DNA of 64,000 bases from Rhodanobacter sp. (GTDB lineage Bacteria > Pseudomonadota > Gammaproteobacteria > Xanthomonadales > Rhodanobacteraceae): positions 1-64,000 of the forward strand of contig SCRF01000104.1 in the NCBI GenBank assembly GCA_004322005.1. Reading direction: 5' to 3'. The notes below the pieces were generated by a model. The model did not search any database and had not been told where the DNA came from. It saw nothing but the letters and a program-made list of their open reading frames with translations. The translations under genes were made by a program, and so were the position numbers. Of the stretch, positions 20,244 through 27,919 are shown one piece after another; position 1 is the stretch's first letter; every line of letters begins with the position of its first letter.

Positions 20244-20963
20244 TCAGCGGTACTCGTGCGCGGCCTCGGCCGCGTGCGCGTGGAAACGGGGCTCCTCGGC
20301 CAGATCGACTACCTGGCCGTCGATGATGTGCACGTTGCGCTGGGCGCGCGCGGCCAGTTCCGGATCGTGGGTGACCATCACGATGGTGGCGCCGCCGCGA
20401 TGGATGTCCTCGATCAGTTCGAGCACGCCGCGCGCCATCTGGGTGTCGAGGTTGCCGGTCGGTTCGTCGGCCAGCAACAGGCGCGGGCTGCCGGCCAGCG
20501 CACGGGCGATCGCCACGCGCTGCTGCTGGCCGCCGGAGAGTTCGGCCGGATAGTGCCTGGCGCGCGAGGACAGGCCCACGCGCTCCAGCGCATCCATGAT
20601 GCGCTGCTTGCGCTCGGCGGTCTTCATGCCGCGATAGCGCAGCGGCACCTCGATGTTGTCGTACACGTTGAGGTCGGGAATCAGGTTGAACGCCTGGAAG
20701 ATGAAGCCGATCTTCTCGTTGCGGATCTTCGAGCGCGCGTTGTCGTTGAGGTTGCTGACCTCGATGCCGTCGAGGTAGTACTCGCCGCCCGAGAAAGTTT
20801 CCAGCAGGCCGGCGATGGTGAGGAAGGTGGTCTTGCCCGAACCGGACGGGCCGGTCACGGCGACGAACTCGCCCTCCTTCACGTCGATGTTGAAATCGCG
20901 CAGCGCATAGGTCTCCACCACTTCGGTGCGGTAGACCTTGGACAGATGGTTCATCTTCAGCAT
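20244..20963 (-). CDS. MacB/LolD-like ABC transporter ATP-binding protein
   Basis: A 239-residue ATPase subunit. Walker A is [11 protein letters not shown] (about 37-47), the Q-loop is [12 protein letters not shown] and the ABC signature is [15 protein letters not shown]. Walker B is [12 protein letters not shown] and the switch His is in [10 protein letters not shown]. The [20 protein letters not shown] region is typical of the MacB/LolD/FtsE group, which powers single-helix-plus-three permeases. ATG 20963 gives [14 protein letters not shown], the expected N-terminus; the in-frame upstream extension is repeat sequence. It presumably serves all four permeases of the operon, since it is the only ATPase gene in it. 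Confidence 0.95.
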   Translation of the reverse strand: MLKMNHLSKVYRTEVVETYALRDFNIDVKEGEFVAVTGPSGSGKTTFLTIAGLLETFSGGEYYLDGIEVSNLNDNARSKIRNEKIGFIFQAFNLIPDLNVYDNIEVPLRYRGMKTAERKQRIMDALERVGLSSRARHYPAELSGGQQQRVAIARALAGSPRLLLADEPTGNLDTQMARGVLELIEDIHRGGATIVMVTHDPELAARAQRNVHIIDGQVVDLAEEPRFHAHAAEAAHEYR

Positions 20964-20992
20964 GGTGGTTCCTCGGTGGTGGTAGTGGTTTG

Positions 20993-21108
20993 AGCCCCTC
21001 TCCCTCCGGGAGAGGGGTTGGGGTGAGGGTTCGGCTTGCGTGGGATGCCACGCAGGCCCCATACCCTCATCCGCCCTACGGGCACCTTCTCCCAGAGGGA
21101 GAAGGGAA
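20993..21108. repeat. Family D repeat pair
   Basis: CCCCTCTCCCTCCGGGAGAG-GGGTTGGGGTGAGGG at the left and CCCTCATCC-GCCC-TTCTCCCAGAGGGAGAAGGG at the right, forming an imperfect inverted pair between adaptor and ATPase genes. Confidence 0.65.
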
Positions 21109-21114
21109 AATCCG

Positions 21115-22386
21115 TCAATCACTGATCGCTACGCGGTCCGCGCCCTTGAAGTTGTCGGTGCCGGAAATCACGATGCGGTCGCCTTGCTTCAGGCCCTGCA
21201 GGATCTCCACCTTGTCGATGCTGCTGGCGCCCACGCGGATCGGGGTTTTCGTCGCGATGCCGTCGCGCACGACGTAGGCGTAATTGCCGCCGGATTCGTC
21301 GACGAACGAGCCGCGCTGCACGGTCAGCACGTTGTCGCGACGGTCCAGCAGCACGCGTACCGACAGGCGCTGGTTCTGCCGCAGCTGCTTCGGCGTGTCG
21401 CCATCGAAGCGCAGCCGCGCGGCCACTTCGCCATTGACCACTTCGGGCGAGATCGCGCTGACGATGCCTTTCCATACATGCCCGTTGCCGCTGATCTCGC
21501 CGGTCATGCCGATGCCCAGATCGCGCGCGAAACTTTCCGGCACCTGCATCTCCACCTGCAGCGCGGACAGGTCGATCACGCTCAGCAGCTGCGCGTCCTT
21601 CGCCACGGTGGCGCGTTCGGCGATGAACAGCTGGCCGACCTGGCCGTCGACCGGCGATCTCACGTTGAGGTCGTCGACCTGGCGCTTGAGGTCGGCCACC
21701 AGCAGCAGCTGGCGTTCGTGGGCGAGCTTCTTCGACTGGATATTGAAGTTCAGGCTGGCGTTGTCCATGCCCAGATCGGATCTGGCGTGCTGCGCGGCGA
21801 TCTTCGCCTTGTCCAGTGCGTCCTGTGCCCGATCGACGTCCATCTGCGGCACGGCACCGAGCTTGAACGCCTTCTGGTAGCGCTCCAGATCGCGCTGCGC
21901 GGTCTGCTGGTCGATCTGCGCATTGTCGAACGCCTTCTGCAGCGCCGAGCGCTGCTTGCGCGCATCGATCTGTGCGCGCTGGTAATCCACTTCCATCGCG
22001 TCGGCGTTGCTTTCTTCCTGCGCCAGCTTGTTGGTCAGTTCGGGACTGTCGATGGTGGCCAGCACCTGGCCCTTCTTCACCGTGTCGCCGGCATGCACCT
22101 TGAGCGTCACCGCGCCGCCGGAGGTGGCGTACAAGGTCGGACTGACCGCCGCCACCACCTTGCCTTCGGCGGCGATGTCGCGCACGAACAGTCCGCGCTC
22201 GACGGTGGCGAACGACAGGCGCGAACTGCTGACCGAGCCGGATGCCGAGAACAGCCGTCCGATGTCCGGCGCCAGCCAGGCCAGCAGGCCCAGTGCGATC
22301 ACGCCGGTGCCCAGCAGGATCAGCTGGCGCCGGCGATCGGGTTTGACTTCGACCAGGCGATCGGTTGCGGCGGTGTCGCGTATCAT
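21115..22386 (-). CDS. Periplasmic adaptor (membrane fusion protein, HlyD/MacA type)
   Basis: A 423-residue adaptor. An N-terminal anchor (LILLGTGVIALGLLAWLAPD, about 21-40) precedes the split lipoyl domain: VKKGQVLATIDSPELTNKLA before and NVRSPVDGQVGQLFIAERAT after a coiled-coil hairpin of about 120 residues (about 110-235). The beta-barrel (LQVEMQVPESFARDLGIGM) and membrane-proximal domains (VEILQGLKQGDRIVIS) follow. In MacA systems the adaptor links the inner-membrane ABC permease to a TolC-like channel; no TolC gene is in the operon, so a shared one is presumed. ATG 22386 has AGGGAAGG eight bases upstream and is the first gene after the sigma-54 promoter. Confidence 0.95.
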   Translation of the reverse strand: MIRDTAATDRLVEVKPDRRRQLILLGTGVIALGLLAWLAPDIGRLFSASGSVSSSRLSFATVERGLFVRDIAAEGKVVAAVSPTLYATSGGAVTLKVHAGDTVKKGQVLATIDSPELTNKLAQEESNADAMEVDYQRAQIDARKQRSALQKAFDNAQIDQQTAQRDLERYQKAFKLGAVPQMDVDRAQDALDKAKIAAQHARSDLGMDNASLNFNIQSKKLAHERQLLLVADLKRQVDDLNVRSPVDGQVGQLFIAERATVAKDAQLLSVIDLSALQVEMQVPESFARDLGIGMTGEISGNGHVWKGIVSAISPEVVNGEVAARLRFDGDTPKQLRQNQRLSVRVLLDRRDNVLTVQRGSFVDESGGNYAYVVRDGIATKTPIRVGASSIDKVEILQGLKQGDRIVISGTDNFKGADRVAISD

Positions 22387-22429
22387 CGTGCCTTCCCTGA
22401 CCGCATGCAGTGCGGCGTCACGTGGTCGT

Positions 22430-22445
22430 TGCAATCCACGTGCCA
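22430..22445 (-). promoter_or_regulatory. Sigma-54 (-24/-12) promoter
   Basis: On the minus strand TGGCACGTGGATTGCA matches the consensus TGGCACG-N4-TTGCA exactly. Predicted transcription start is about 12 bases downstream, leaving a leader of roughly 30 bases to the adaptor ATG. The operon encodes an NtrC-type activator with an intact GAYTGA loop, which such a promoter requires. Confidence 0.88.
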
Positions 22446-22502
22446 GCACGAAATCCACCGGCAACTGGCGCCAGTTCAGCAACCGGCAATGTCTCGCGGC
22501 AG

Positions 22503-22532
22503 CCGCGCGGCTGTCCGCGGACAGCCGCGCGG
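22503..22532. promoter_or_regulatory. Perfect 30-bp palindrome, candidate activator site
   Basis: Bases 22503-22532 equal their own reverse complement, with core CTGTCCGCGGACAG. Its centre lies about 72 bp upstream of the -24 element, the usual distance of an upstream activating sequence for NtrC-type proteins. It is most simply read as the binding site of the response regulator encoded in the operon. No other copy was noticed in the window. Confidence 0.75.
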
Positions 22533-22553
22533 ACATGCGGACGCAGGTCTGTC

Positions 22554-22722
22554 TAGGAGCCTGTCGGACTTTGGCGGCCGAGGCGAGAATTCGGCTGTGC
22601 GAGGACAGAACTCGACGGCTTCTTTGTTGGCCCATAGTGGTGCTATGGGCCAAGAAGCGGCGGAAATATGGACCGCACAGACGGATTCGCAGCCCGGCCG
22701 ACCAGAGTCCGACAGGCTCCTA
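22554..22722. repeat. Family C MITE-like element, long copy
   Basis: Terminal inverted repeats TAGGAGCCTGTCGGACT and its complement bound a 169-base segment without a gene. A second inverted repeat (GGCCCATAG...CTATGGGCC) sits inside. Next to the left end comes GGCCGAGGCGAGAATTCGGC, and next to the right end CGGATTCGCAGCCCGGCC, both shared with the short copy at 28999-29096. This looks like a non-autonomous mobile element. Confidence 0.7.
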
Positions 22723-22728
22723 GGCTTC

Positions 22729-23313
22729 TCAGCCGTACGGCATCGGCCGCCACGACAACGCTTCGACACCGGCGACCCGCTCGGCCAGATGCCGGCTCAA
22801 CGCCGACACCGACATGGCCGTCTCGCAGCCGAGCACGCGCAGTCCAGCGAGCCGTCGCACATGAAAGCGCAGCAGCTGGGCGCTGCCCGAACGGCCGTTG
22901 CGCGGCCACCACGCCTGCATCGGCACGGCCACCGGCTTGCCGCCGGCCAGCAACATATCCCAGGCGAGATAGTCCGTATCGGGCAGCAGATACAGGCGTG
23001 CGCGCAGATGGCCGTGACGATCGACACACTCGACCCACTCGCGCGGGCCTTCGCTGGTGACCACGCTGGCGGCCAGCAGCCAGTGTGTCTGCAACAGCGG
23101 CGCCAGCACCGCGTCTTCGGCCAACAGCCCGCGCGGCATCGGCCGGTACGCCGGCCAGCGCGGCTGCTTCGGCACATACAACACGGCGCCCAGCGCAGGC
23201 AGCGCTTCGAGCAAGGCCGCCGGCGCAAGTTGCCAGCAGCAACGGCTGATCGCCGGCGCCGTGCCGGTCGGGCGAATACCCTGCATGGACTGAATCAGGT
23301 GACTGGGCATCAT
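22729..23313 (-). CDS. Uncharacterised protein in hemP operon
   Basis: A protein of about 194 residues with no motif I recognise. It has one tryptophan- and proline-rich middle (LYLLPDTDYLAWDMLLAGGK, AVPMQAWWPRNG), few hydrophobic stretches long enough to span a membrane, and no signal peptide. Two adjacent ATGs (23313 and 23310) follow GGAGG; the second has the better spacing. It lies 112 bases after hemP, downstream of the same Fur box, so iron-repressed expression and a role in haem handling are inferred from context only. A longer GTG start at 23343 is less likely. Confidence 0.7.
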   Translation of the reverse strand: MMPSHLIQSMQGIRPTGTAPAISRCCWQLAPAALLEALPALGAVLYVPKQPRWPAYRPMPRGLLAEDAVLAPLLQTHWLLAASVVTSEGPREWVECVDRHGHLRARLYLLPDTDYLAWDMLLAGGKPVAVPMQAWWPRNGRSGSAQLLRFHVRRLAGLRVLGCETAMSVSALSRHLAERVAGVEALSWRPMPYG

Positions 23314-23425
23314 CGGCCTCCGACGGAACAACCCGGCTGGCACGGCGCAACACGACGCCGGCGGCAGGTTTGGATGGAAGCGCAGATCCGCCCCGCGGCT
23401 GCGCGCGTGGGAACAGTTCGAGCGG

Positions 23426-23614
23426 TTACTTGGTCAGGATCAGCTTGTCGTTGCGGGTCAATCGCAGGCGGTATTCGCTGCCCTGGTGCTGAATCACCAG
23501 TTCACGCGCCCCCTCAAGCAGCATCTGGCTGGAGGCATGGCGCGTCGGCGCAGCCGGCAGCCATCGCGGCAGCAGGCGCCGCGATGGCTGCAGGGACAGG
23601 ACAGGTATCGACAT
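23426..23614 (-). CDS. hemP: HemP family hemin uptake protein
   Basis: A 62-residue protein with the HemP signature: LLEGARELVIQHQGSEYRLR then LTRNDKLILTK at the C-terminus (about 32-62). HemP/HmuP proteins act as small regulators or accessory factors of haem uptake gene expression. The N-terminus is basic and proline-rich. It sits directly under a near-perfect Fur box 27 bases upstream of its start, so it should be induced by iron starvation. The usual TonB-dependent haem receptor and ABC importer genes are not adjacent here, which is unusual. Confidence 0.9.
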   Translation of the reverse strand: MSIPVLSLQPSRRLLPRWLPAAPTRHASSQMLLEGARELVIQHQGSEYRLRLTRNDKLILTK

Positions 23615-23640
23615 GGGAAACCCCGCAGACGGTCAGTTGC

Positions 23641-23670
23641 TATCAAAATGATAATGATTCTCATTTGATA
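23641..23670 (-). promoter_or_regulatory. Fur box upstream of hemP
   Basis: AT-rich dyad TATCAAAATGATAATGATTC-TCATTTGATA, containing GATAATGATTCTCATTT, close to the 19-bp Fur consensus GATAATGATAATCATTATC. It stands out sharply from the GC-rich surroundings. Confidence 0.9.
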
Positions 23671-23708
23671 GTCAACCTTTTTCTGCGACCCCACAGTGGT
23701 CGCACCGT

Positions 23709-23851
23709 GCGGAGCGCACCCTGTGCGCGATGCTCTTGTGGGAGATGCTGTAGGAGCCCGCTTGCGGGCGATGCTCTTGCGAGTCCCGAAAGCAAAGCAT
23801 CGCGCCCGCAAGCGGGCTTCTACAGCATCGCGCACAGGGTGCGCTCCTACG
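23709..23851. repeat. Nested family A repeats
   Basis: An outer copy of the GCGCACCCTGTGCGC type (arms near 23709-23740 and 23826-23851) is interrupted by a complete inner copy of the GCCCGCTTGCGGGC type (23750-23823). The outer right arm overlaps the stop codon of the aldo/keto reductase gene. Confidence 0.85.
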
Positions 23852-24821
23852 CTACCCCGACGGCCTGCCGGATGCGCTCGGCGATGGCCGCGTCCAGTCG
23901 CGGCAATACCTCCAGCGCACCCAGGTTCTGCTCCAGTTGCTCGCGCCGGCTGGCACCCAGCATCACGGTGGAGACGTGCCGATTGAGCAGGCACCACGCG
24001 ATCGCCAGCTGCGCCAGACTGGCACCGAGTTCGTCGGCGATCGGCTGCAGCGCGCGCACCTTGCCGATGCGCTCGTCGCCCTGGCCGAGCACGCTTTCAC
24101 GCAGCCATTCGTAACCGGGCTGGGCCAGCCGCGAACCGGCCGGCACGCCGTCGTTGTATTTGCCGCTGAGCAGGCCGGACGCCAGCGGCGACCAGATCGT
24201 GGTGCCCATGCCGTAGGCGTCGTACAGCGATGCGTACTCCACTTCCACCCGTTCGCGATGCAGCAGGTTGTACTGCGGCTGCTCGACCACCGGCGCGACC
24301 AGGCGGTTCTCGCGGGCAATGCGATGCGCCTCGTGGATCGCCGTGGCCGGCCATTCGCTGGTGCCCCAGTACAGCACCTTGCCCTGGCGGATCAGCGTGT
24401 CCATCGCCGCCACGGTTTCCGCGATCGGCGTGTCCGGGTCGGGGCGATGGCAGAAATACAGATCCAGGTAATCGACCCGCAGGCGCTGCAAGGCCTGGTG
24501 GCAGGCCTCGATCACATGCTTGCGCGACAGCCCGCGCTGGGTCGGCAGCGGGTGCTCGACCGCACCGAAAAACACCTTGCTCGACACGCAATAGCTGTCG
24601 CGCGGAAAACGCAGGTCGGCGATCACGTCGCCCATCAGCTGCTCGGCCATGCCGTTGTTGTAGGTTTCGGCGTTGTCGAAAAAATTCACCCCATGATCGT
24701 GCGCCAGCGCCAGCAGGTCGCGCGCCTGCGAGCGATCGACCTGCCGGCCGAAGGTGACCCACGCGCCGAACGACAGCGCGGACAGTTGCAGGCCGGTGGT
24801 GCCGAGGCGACGGTATTGCAT
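23847..24821 (-). CDS. Aldo/keto reductase (potassium-channel beta subunit-like)
   Basis: A 324-residue NAD(P)H-dependent oxidoreductase, TIM-barrel fold. The N-terminus MQYRRLGTTGLQLSALSFGA is the usual AKR start. The catalytic tetrad can be placed as Asp in NFFDNAETYNNG, Tyr in the same stretch, Lys in VSSKVFFG and His in YFCHRPDPDT. The cofactor loop includes LGASRREQLEQNLGAL. Closest in style to the AKR6/YghZ-Kvbeta group. Physiological substrate unknown. Its TAG stop (23847-23849) is formed by the repeat arm that follows, so the C-terminus may have been set by repeat insertion. Confidence 0.93.
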   Translation of the reverse strand: MQYRRLGTTGLQLSALSFGAWVTFGRQVDRSQARDLLALAHDHGVNFFDNAETYNNGMAEQLMGDVIADLRFPRDSYCVSSKVFFGAVEHPLPTQRGLSRKHVIEACHQALQRLRVDYLDLYFCHRPDPDTPIAETVAAMDTLIRQGKVLYWGTSEWPATAIHEAHRIARENRLVAPVVEQPQYNLLHRERVEVEYASLYDAYGMGTTIWSPLASGLLSGKYNDGVPAGSRLAQPGYEWLRESVLGQGDERIGKVRALQPIADELGASLAQLAIAWCLLNRHVSTVMLGASRREQLEQNLGALEVLPRLDAAIAERIRQAVGVA

Positions 24822-24904
24822 GGGGGGACTCCTGCGCGGGAACGGGCAACGAGAGCATGCCCAGCGTTGCGTTGCCGTGTCCAGCCGGGGTGGGGGCTTG
24901 TGCT

Positions 24905-24928
24905 CCTCCCCCTGCGTGCAGGGGGAGG
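24905..24928. repeat. C-run/G-run hairpin between divergent genes
   Basis: CCTCCCCCTGC-GT-GCAGGGGGAGG forms an 11-bp perfect stem with a two-base loop in the 251-base gap between the aldo/keto reductase and alcohol dehydrogenase genes. Related to family D. No T-run follows, so a terminator is unlikely. Confidence 0.6.
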
Positions 24929-25072
24929 TCGGGAGGGGGGCTCTTGATCTATCGCCGGTACCGGATCGGCGTATTCTGCCGACCTCACCCCTACCTTCCC
25001 TCGCTGAAGCGAAGGGAAGAAAATCAGTAGGCACGCAAGTCACTGCGTGCCGTATCAACGCAGGAGAACGTC

Positions 25073-26086
25073 ATGTCGAAGATCCATGGCTGGGCCGCCG
25101 CGCAAGCGGGTCAGGCGCTCGAACTGCAGACCTTCGAGGTCGGCGAGCTGGGCGCCGACGAGGTCGAGGTGGCCGTCGATTACTGCGGCATCTGTCATTC
25201 CGATTTGTCGATGATCCACAATGAATGGGGCGCATCGCGCTACCCGTTCATCCCCGGCCACGAGATCGTCGGCCGCGTCACCGCGATGGGCGCACAGGCC
25301 AAGGGGCTGGCGGTCGGCCAGCGCGTGGGCATCGGCTGGACGGCCGGCAGCTGCATGCATTGCCAGCCCTGCCTGTCCGGCGATCAGAACCTTTGCGCGC
25401 AGGCGGTGGCCACCATCGGCGGCCACCACGGCGGCTTCGCCGACAAGGTGCGCGCGCACTGGGCGTGGACGATCCCGCTGCCCGACGGCATCGACCTGGC
25501 CAGCGCCGGCCCGCTGCTGTGCGGCGGCATCACCGTGCTCAAGCCGTTCCTCGAATACGACATCAAGCCGACCGCGCGGGTCGGCGTGGTCGGCATCGGC
25601 GGACTCGGCCACATGGCGGTGAAGTTCGCCGCCGCGTGGGGTTGCGAGGTCACTGCGTTCACCTCCACCGCGGCCAAGGCCGACGAGGCGCGCGGCTTCG
25701 GCGCGCACCGCGTGATGGCCAGCCGCGACGCCCAGGCCATCGCCGCGATCGCCGGCACGCTCGACCTGCTGCTGGTCACCGTCAACGTGCCGATGGACTG
25801 GAACGCGCTGCTCGGCACGCTGGCGCCGAAGGGCCGCATGCACGTGGTCGGCGCCGTGCTGGAGCCGATCCCGGTGCCCGCGTTCGCGTTGATCGGCAAA
25901 CAGCGCCAGGTGTCCGGCTCGCCCACCGGCTCGCCGGTGGACATCGCCCGCATGCTTGCCTTCGCCGCCCGCCACGACATCCGTCCGCAGGTGGAGATGT
26001 TCCCGATGAGCAAGGTCAACGAAGCGCTCGCCCATCTCGAAGCGGGCAAGGCACGTTACCGGATTGTGCTGCAGGCGGGGAGCTGA
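25073..26086 (+). CDS. Zinc-dependent alcohol dehydrogenase (cinnamyl/YahK type)
   Basis: A 337-residue medium-chain dehydrogenase. The catalytic zinc ligands appear in DYCGICHSDL (Cys, plus the second shell) and GHEIVGRV (His-Glu). The structural zinc cluster GSCMHCQPCLSGDQNLC supplies four Cys. The nucleotide fold has VVGIGGLGHMAVKFAAAWG, and TSTAAKADEARGFGAH suggests NADPH preference. Such enzymes reduce a broad range of aldehydes to alcohols and often take part in detoxification. ATG 25073 is preceded by AGGAGAAC. Divergent from the aldo/keto reductase, with which it may share regulation. Confidence 0.95.
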   Translation: MSKIHGWAAAQAGQALELQTFEVGELGADEVEVAVDYCGICHSDLSMIHNEWGASRYPFIPGHEIVGRVTAMGAQAKGLAVGQRVGIGWTAGSCMHCQPCLSGDQNLCAQAVATIGGHHGGFADKVRAHWAWTIPLPDGIDLASAGPLLCGGITVLKPFLEYDIKPTARVGVVGIGGLGHMAVKFAAAWGCEVTAFTSTAAKADEARGFGAHRVMASRDAQAIAAIAGTLDLLLVTVNVPMDWNALLGTLAPKGRMHVVGAVLEPIPVPAFALIGKQRQVSGSPTGSPVDIARMLAFAARHDIRPQVEMFPMSKVNEALAHLEAGKARYRIVLQAGS

Positions 26087-26116
26087 AGGCGGGCGCCGCA
26101 ACCTTGGCTGCTCGAT

Positions 26117-26677
26117 TCAATACAGCCAAGGGATCAACCGTTTCGTGTGCCGGCAGTACTCGTGATAGGTCTCGCCAAACGCGCTCGCCAGCGCCGCCTC
26201 TTCCTCGCGGATGCGATGGAGATAGATCGCCGGCGTGACGATCAGGATCACCATCAGGCTCAGCCAGTTGCCCAGCGCGAGGCCGAAGCCTACGAAGGCG
26301 ACCAGCGCACCGAGGTAACTCGGATGCCGCACGTGACGGTACAGGCCAGTTGCCTTCAGCCGATGATCCACGCGCACCGCCACGTTCGGCGTATGCAAGC
26401 GGCCCAGCTGCGCGATCGCGGTCGAGCGCACGGCGATGCCGACCCCCATCAAGGCCAGGCCGGCAACCTGCAGCGCAGCCAGATGCAGGGCGCCGATTGT
26501 GCCGAACGCAAGACCGATGCTGGCCACCCAGGCCAGCGGCCCGGCGATCATCAGCAGGAGCAACGAGGAACGATCGCGGTTCTCGGCCTGAGCGGTCTTG
26601 TGGCGAAAGACCACGATGCCATCGATGAAGGTCCACAGGAACAAGACGGCGATGGCAAGGTCTCGCACGACAGGCAT
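26117..26677 (-). CDS. Isoprenylcysteine carboxyl methyltransferase-like membrane protein
   Basis: A 186-residue integral membrane protein of the ICMT/phospholipid methyltransferase family. It has about five helices (LAIAVLFLWTFIDGIVVF, LLLLMIAGPLAWVASIGLAF, ALQVAGLALMGVGIAV, LGALVAFVGFGLALGN, LMVILIVTPAIYL). The SAM-binding signature appears as GLYRHVRHPSYLGALV and REEEAALASAFGETYHEYCR. Substrate in bacteria is unknown. ATG 26677 has GGGAG seven bases upstream; a 13-codon upstream alternative lacks one. Convergent with the dehydrogenase gene. Confidence 0.88.
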   Translation of the reverse strand: MPVVRDLAIAVLFLWTFIDGIVVFRHKTAQAENRDRSSLLLLMIAGPLAWVASIGLAFGTIGALHLAALQVAGLALMGVGIAVRSTAIAQLGRLHTPNVAVRVDHRLKATGLYRHVRHPSYLGALVAFVGFGLALGNWLSLMVILIVTPAIYLHRIREEEAALASAFGETYHEYCRHTKRLIPWLY

Positions 26678-26978
26678 GGCTGCTCCCACTCTTCGAGATT
26701 GAATCGCGACCAGCATGCCATGCAGGCTTGAGCGCGTCTGGTCGTACCGACGGCGGTTTCACGCCGACCGAGTGTAGCTGCCAATGATCGAACTGAATCT
26801 TCGGTTGCTTCCAACTGCTCTGCACCAGAACAGGCGAGAGCACCATGCGTTGCCAAAACCGGCAAGCAGACGCGGCCGACTGCGCATAGCCCGCAATCTC
26901 CGTCGCGTGAGAATCGTGCCAATGAAAATGGGCCAGGCTCGCCAACCAGCGAACCCGGCCCACTTTTGGCTCGATCGA
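26678..26978. other. Intergenic region
   Basis: About 300 bases without a gene. It contains the terminator of the downstream-oriented beta-barrel gene (26925-26967). The sequence near 26700-26830, slightly AT-richer than average, presumably holds the methyltransferase gene promoter. Nothing else recognised. Confidence 0.5.
26925..26967 (-). terminator. Rho-independent terminator after beta-barrel gene
   Basis: Imperfect stem of about 15 bp, GTGGGCCGGGTTCGC against GCGAGCCTGGCCCAT on the minus strand, loop TGGT or so, followed by TTTT and preceded by AAAA, so it may act in both directions. Confidence 0.8.
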
Positions 26979-27842
26979 TCAGTACGTGTACTTCACTGAC
27001 GCACCGGCGCCCCAGTCCGGGCTGCCATCGGCCGCACCGCCCAGGACATAGCTCTGCAGCCGCAGATTTTCGCTGAACTTGTGGTTCCAGTAGGCGGCAA
27101 GTTCGCTCTGCTGGGCACCGCCGACGGCGATTTTCTCGCGGTAGTAGTAGTACGAGCCGAAGTTGTTGTTGTTGTCGAGTTTGTAGTCCACGCCCACATT
27201 GGCGTTGTAGCCGTTCCTCAGCTTGATGTACTGGGAACTGCCGTACTTCATCCAGCCCACGCCGCCGAACGGCGTCCACTGGCCGTAGGCCTTGTAGGTG
27301 TCCAGCGAGACACCGTAATCGTTCTTGCCGGTTCCCAGGCCCTTGTTCTCGTCGGCGGTACCGAATTTCACCTTGCCGGTGAGCACCAGCCCGAAGCTGC
27401 GGTCGGCACTGGAAAACACGGTATAGCCGGCCGAGGCGACGACGTCGCCAAGCCCCGAGGCCGAGCCATTGGTCGTGGTGGTTGCGGTGCCGCCGGAGCC
27501 GGTGGACCCACCGCCGCCGAGGATGTTGCCGTGCCCCCGTCCCCGTCCCAACGGGTTGATGTTGTCGACCAGGCCCGTGCCGGGAATGACGCTGCCCGAT
27601 CCGCTGATGCCGATGTAGGGGACGATGAGCTTGAAAGTCCAGCGATCACTCTCGTAGGCAGCCGTCAACGGCACCGACCAGATATCCGTCGTGGTGCTGG
27701 TGCCGTACTTGCCGCTGCTGTAGTTCGCACCACCGCTGATGCTGAAGCGACCGTCGCTGGTCCCGGTATCGGCGGCATGGACAGCGGGTGCACCGAGCAG
27801 CAAGAGGCCGCCAAGAACCATCCAGTATTGTTGGTTGTTCAT
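26979..27842 (-). CDS. Probable outer-membrane beta-barrel protein
   Basis: A 287-residue exported protein. The signal peptide MNNQQYWMVLGGLLLLGAPA-VHAA is followed by alternating hydrophobic/polar strands (WSVPLTAAYESDRWTFKLIV, SFGLVLTGKVKFGT, NANVGVDYKLDNNNNFGSYY) and a terminal VKYTY with a C-terminal aromatic residue, as expected for a barrel. A glycine/threonine-rich loop (RGRGHGNILGGGGSTGSGG) lies near residue 105. The general look is that of the DUF3187/transporter-like barrels. Ligand or role unknown. A terminator follows directly. It lies 77 bases after the repetitive secreted protein gene but a terminator separates them. Confidence 0.8.
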   Translation of the reverse strand: MNNQQYWMVLGGLLLLGAPAVHAADTGTSDGRFSISGGANYSSGKYGTSTTTDIWSVPLTAAYESDRWTFKLIVPYIGISGSGSVIPGTGLVDNINPLGRGRGHGNILGGGGSTGSGGTATTTTNGSASGLGDVVASAGYTVFSSADRSFGLVLTGKVKFGTADENKGLGTGKNDYGVSLDTYKAYGQWTPFGGVGWMKYGSSQYIKLRNGYNANVGVDYKLDNNNNFGSYYYYREKIAVGGAQQSELAAYWNHKFSENLRLQSYVLGGAADGSPDWGAGASVKYTY

Positions 27843-27865
27843 GCTGAGGAATTCCTTGGAAAATC

Positions 27866-27899
27866 ATGAAAATGGACCCGGTACCAGTGTACCGGGTCC
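27866..27899 (-). terminator. Rho-independent terminator after repetitive protein gene
   Basis: Perfect 11-bp stem GGACCCGGTAC, loop CAGT or ACTG, GTACCGGGTCC at 27874-27899, followed on the minus strand by ATTTTCATGATTTT. Confidence 0.85.
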
Positions 27900-27919
27900 G
27901 TGGGGAAGCGGAGCGGATA

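Noticed and set aside
21040-24114. Uninterrupted plus-strand frame of about 1,000 codons
   Set aside because: It runs antisense across the adaptor, the palindrome, the family C element, hemP and its neighbour; composition is Arg/Gln/His-rich shadow sequence with no motif. It reflects high G+C.
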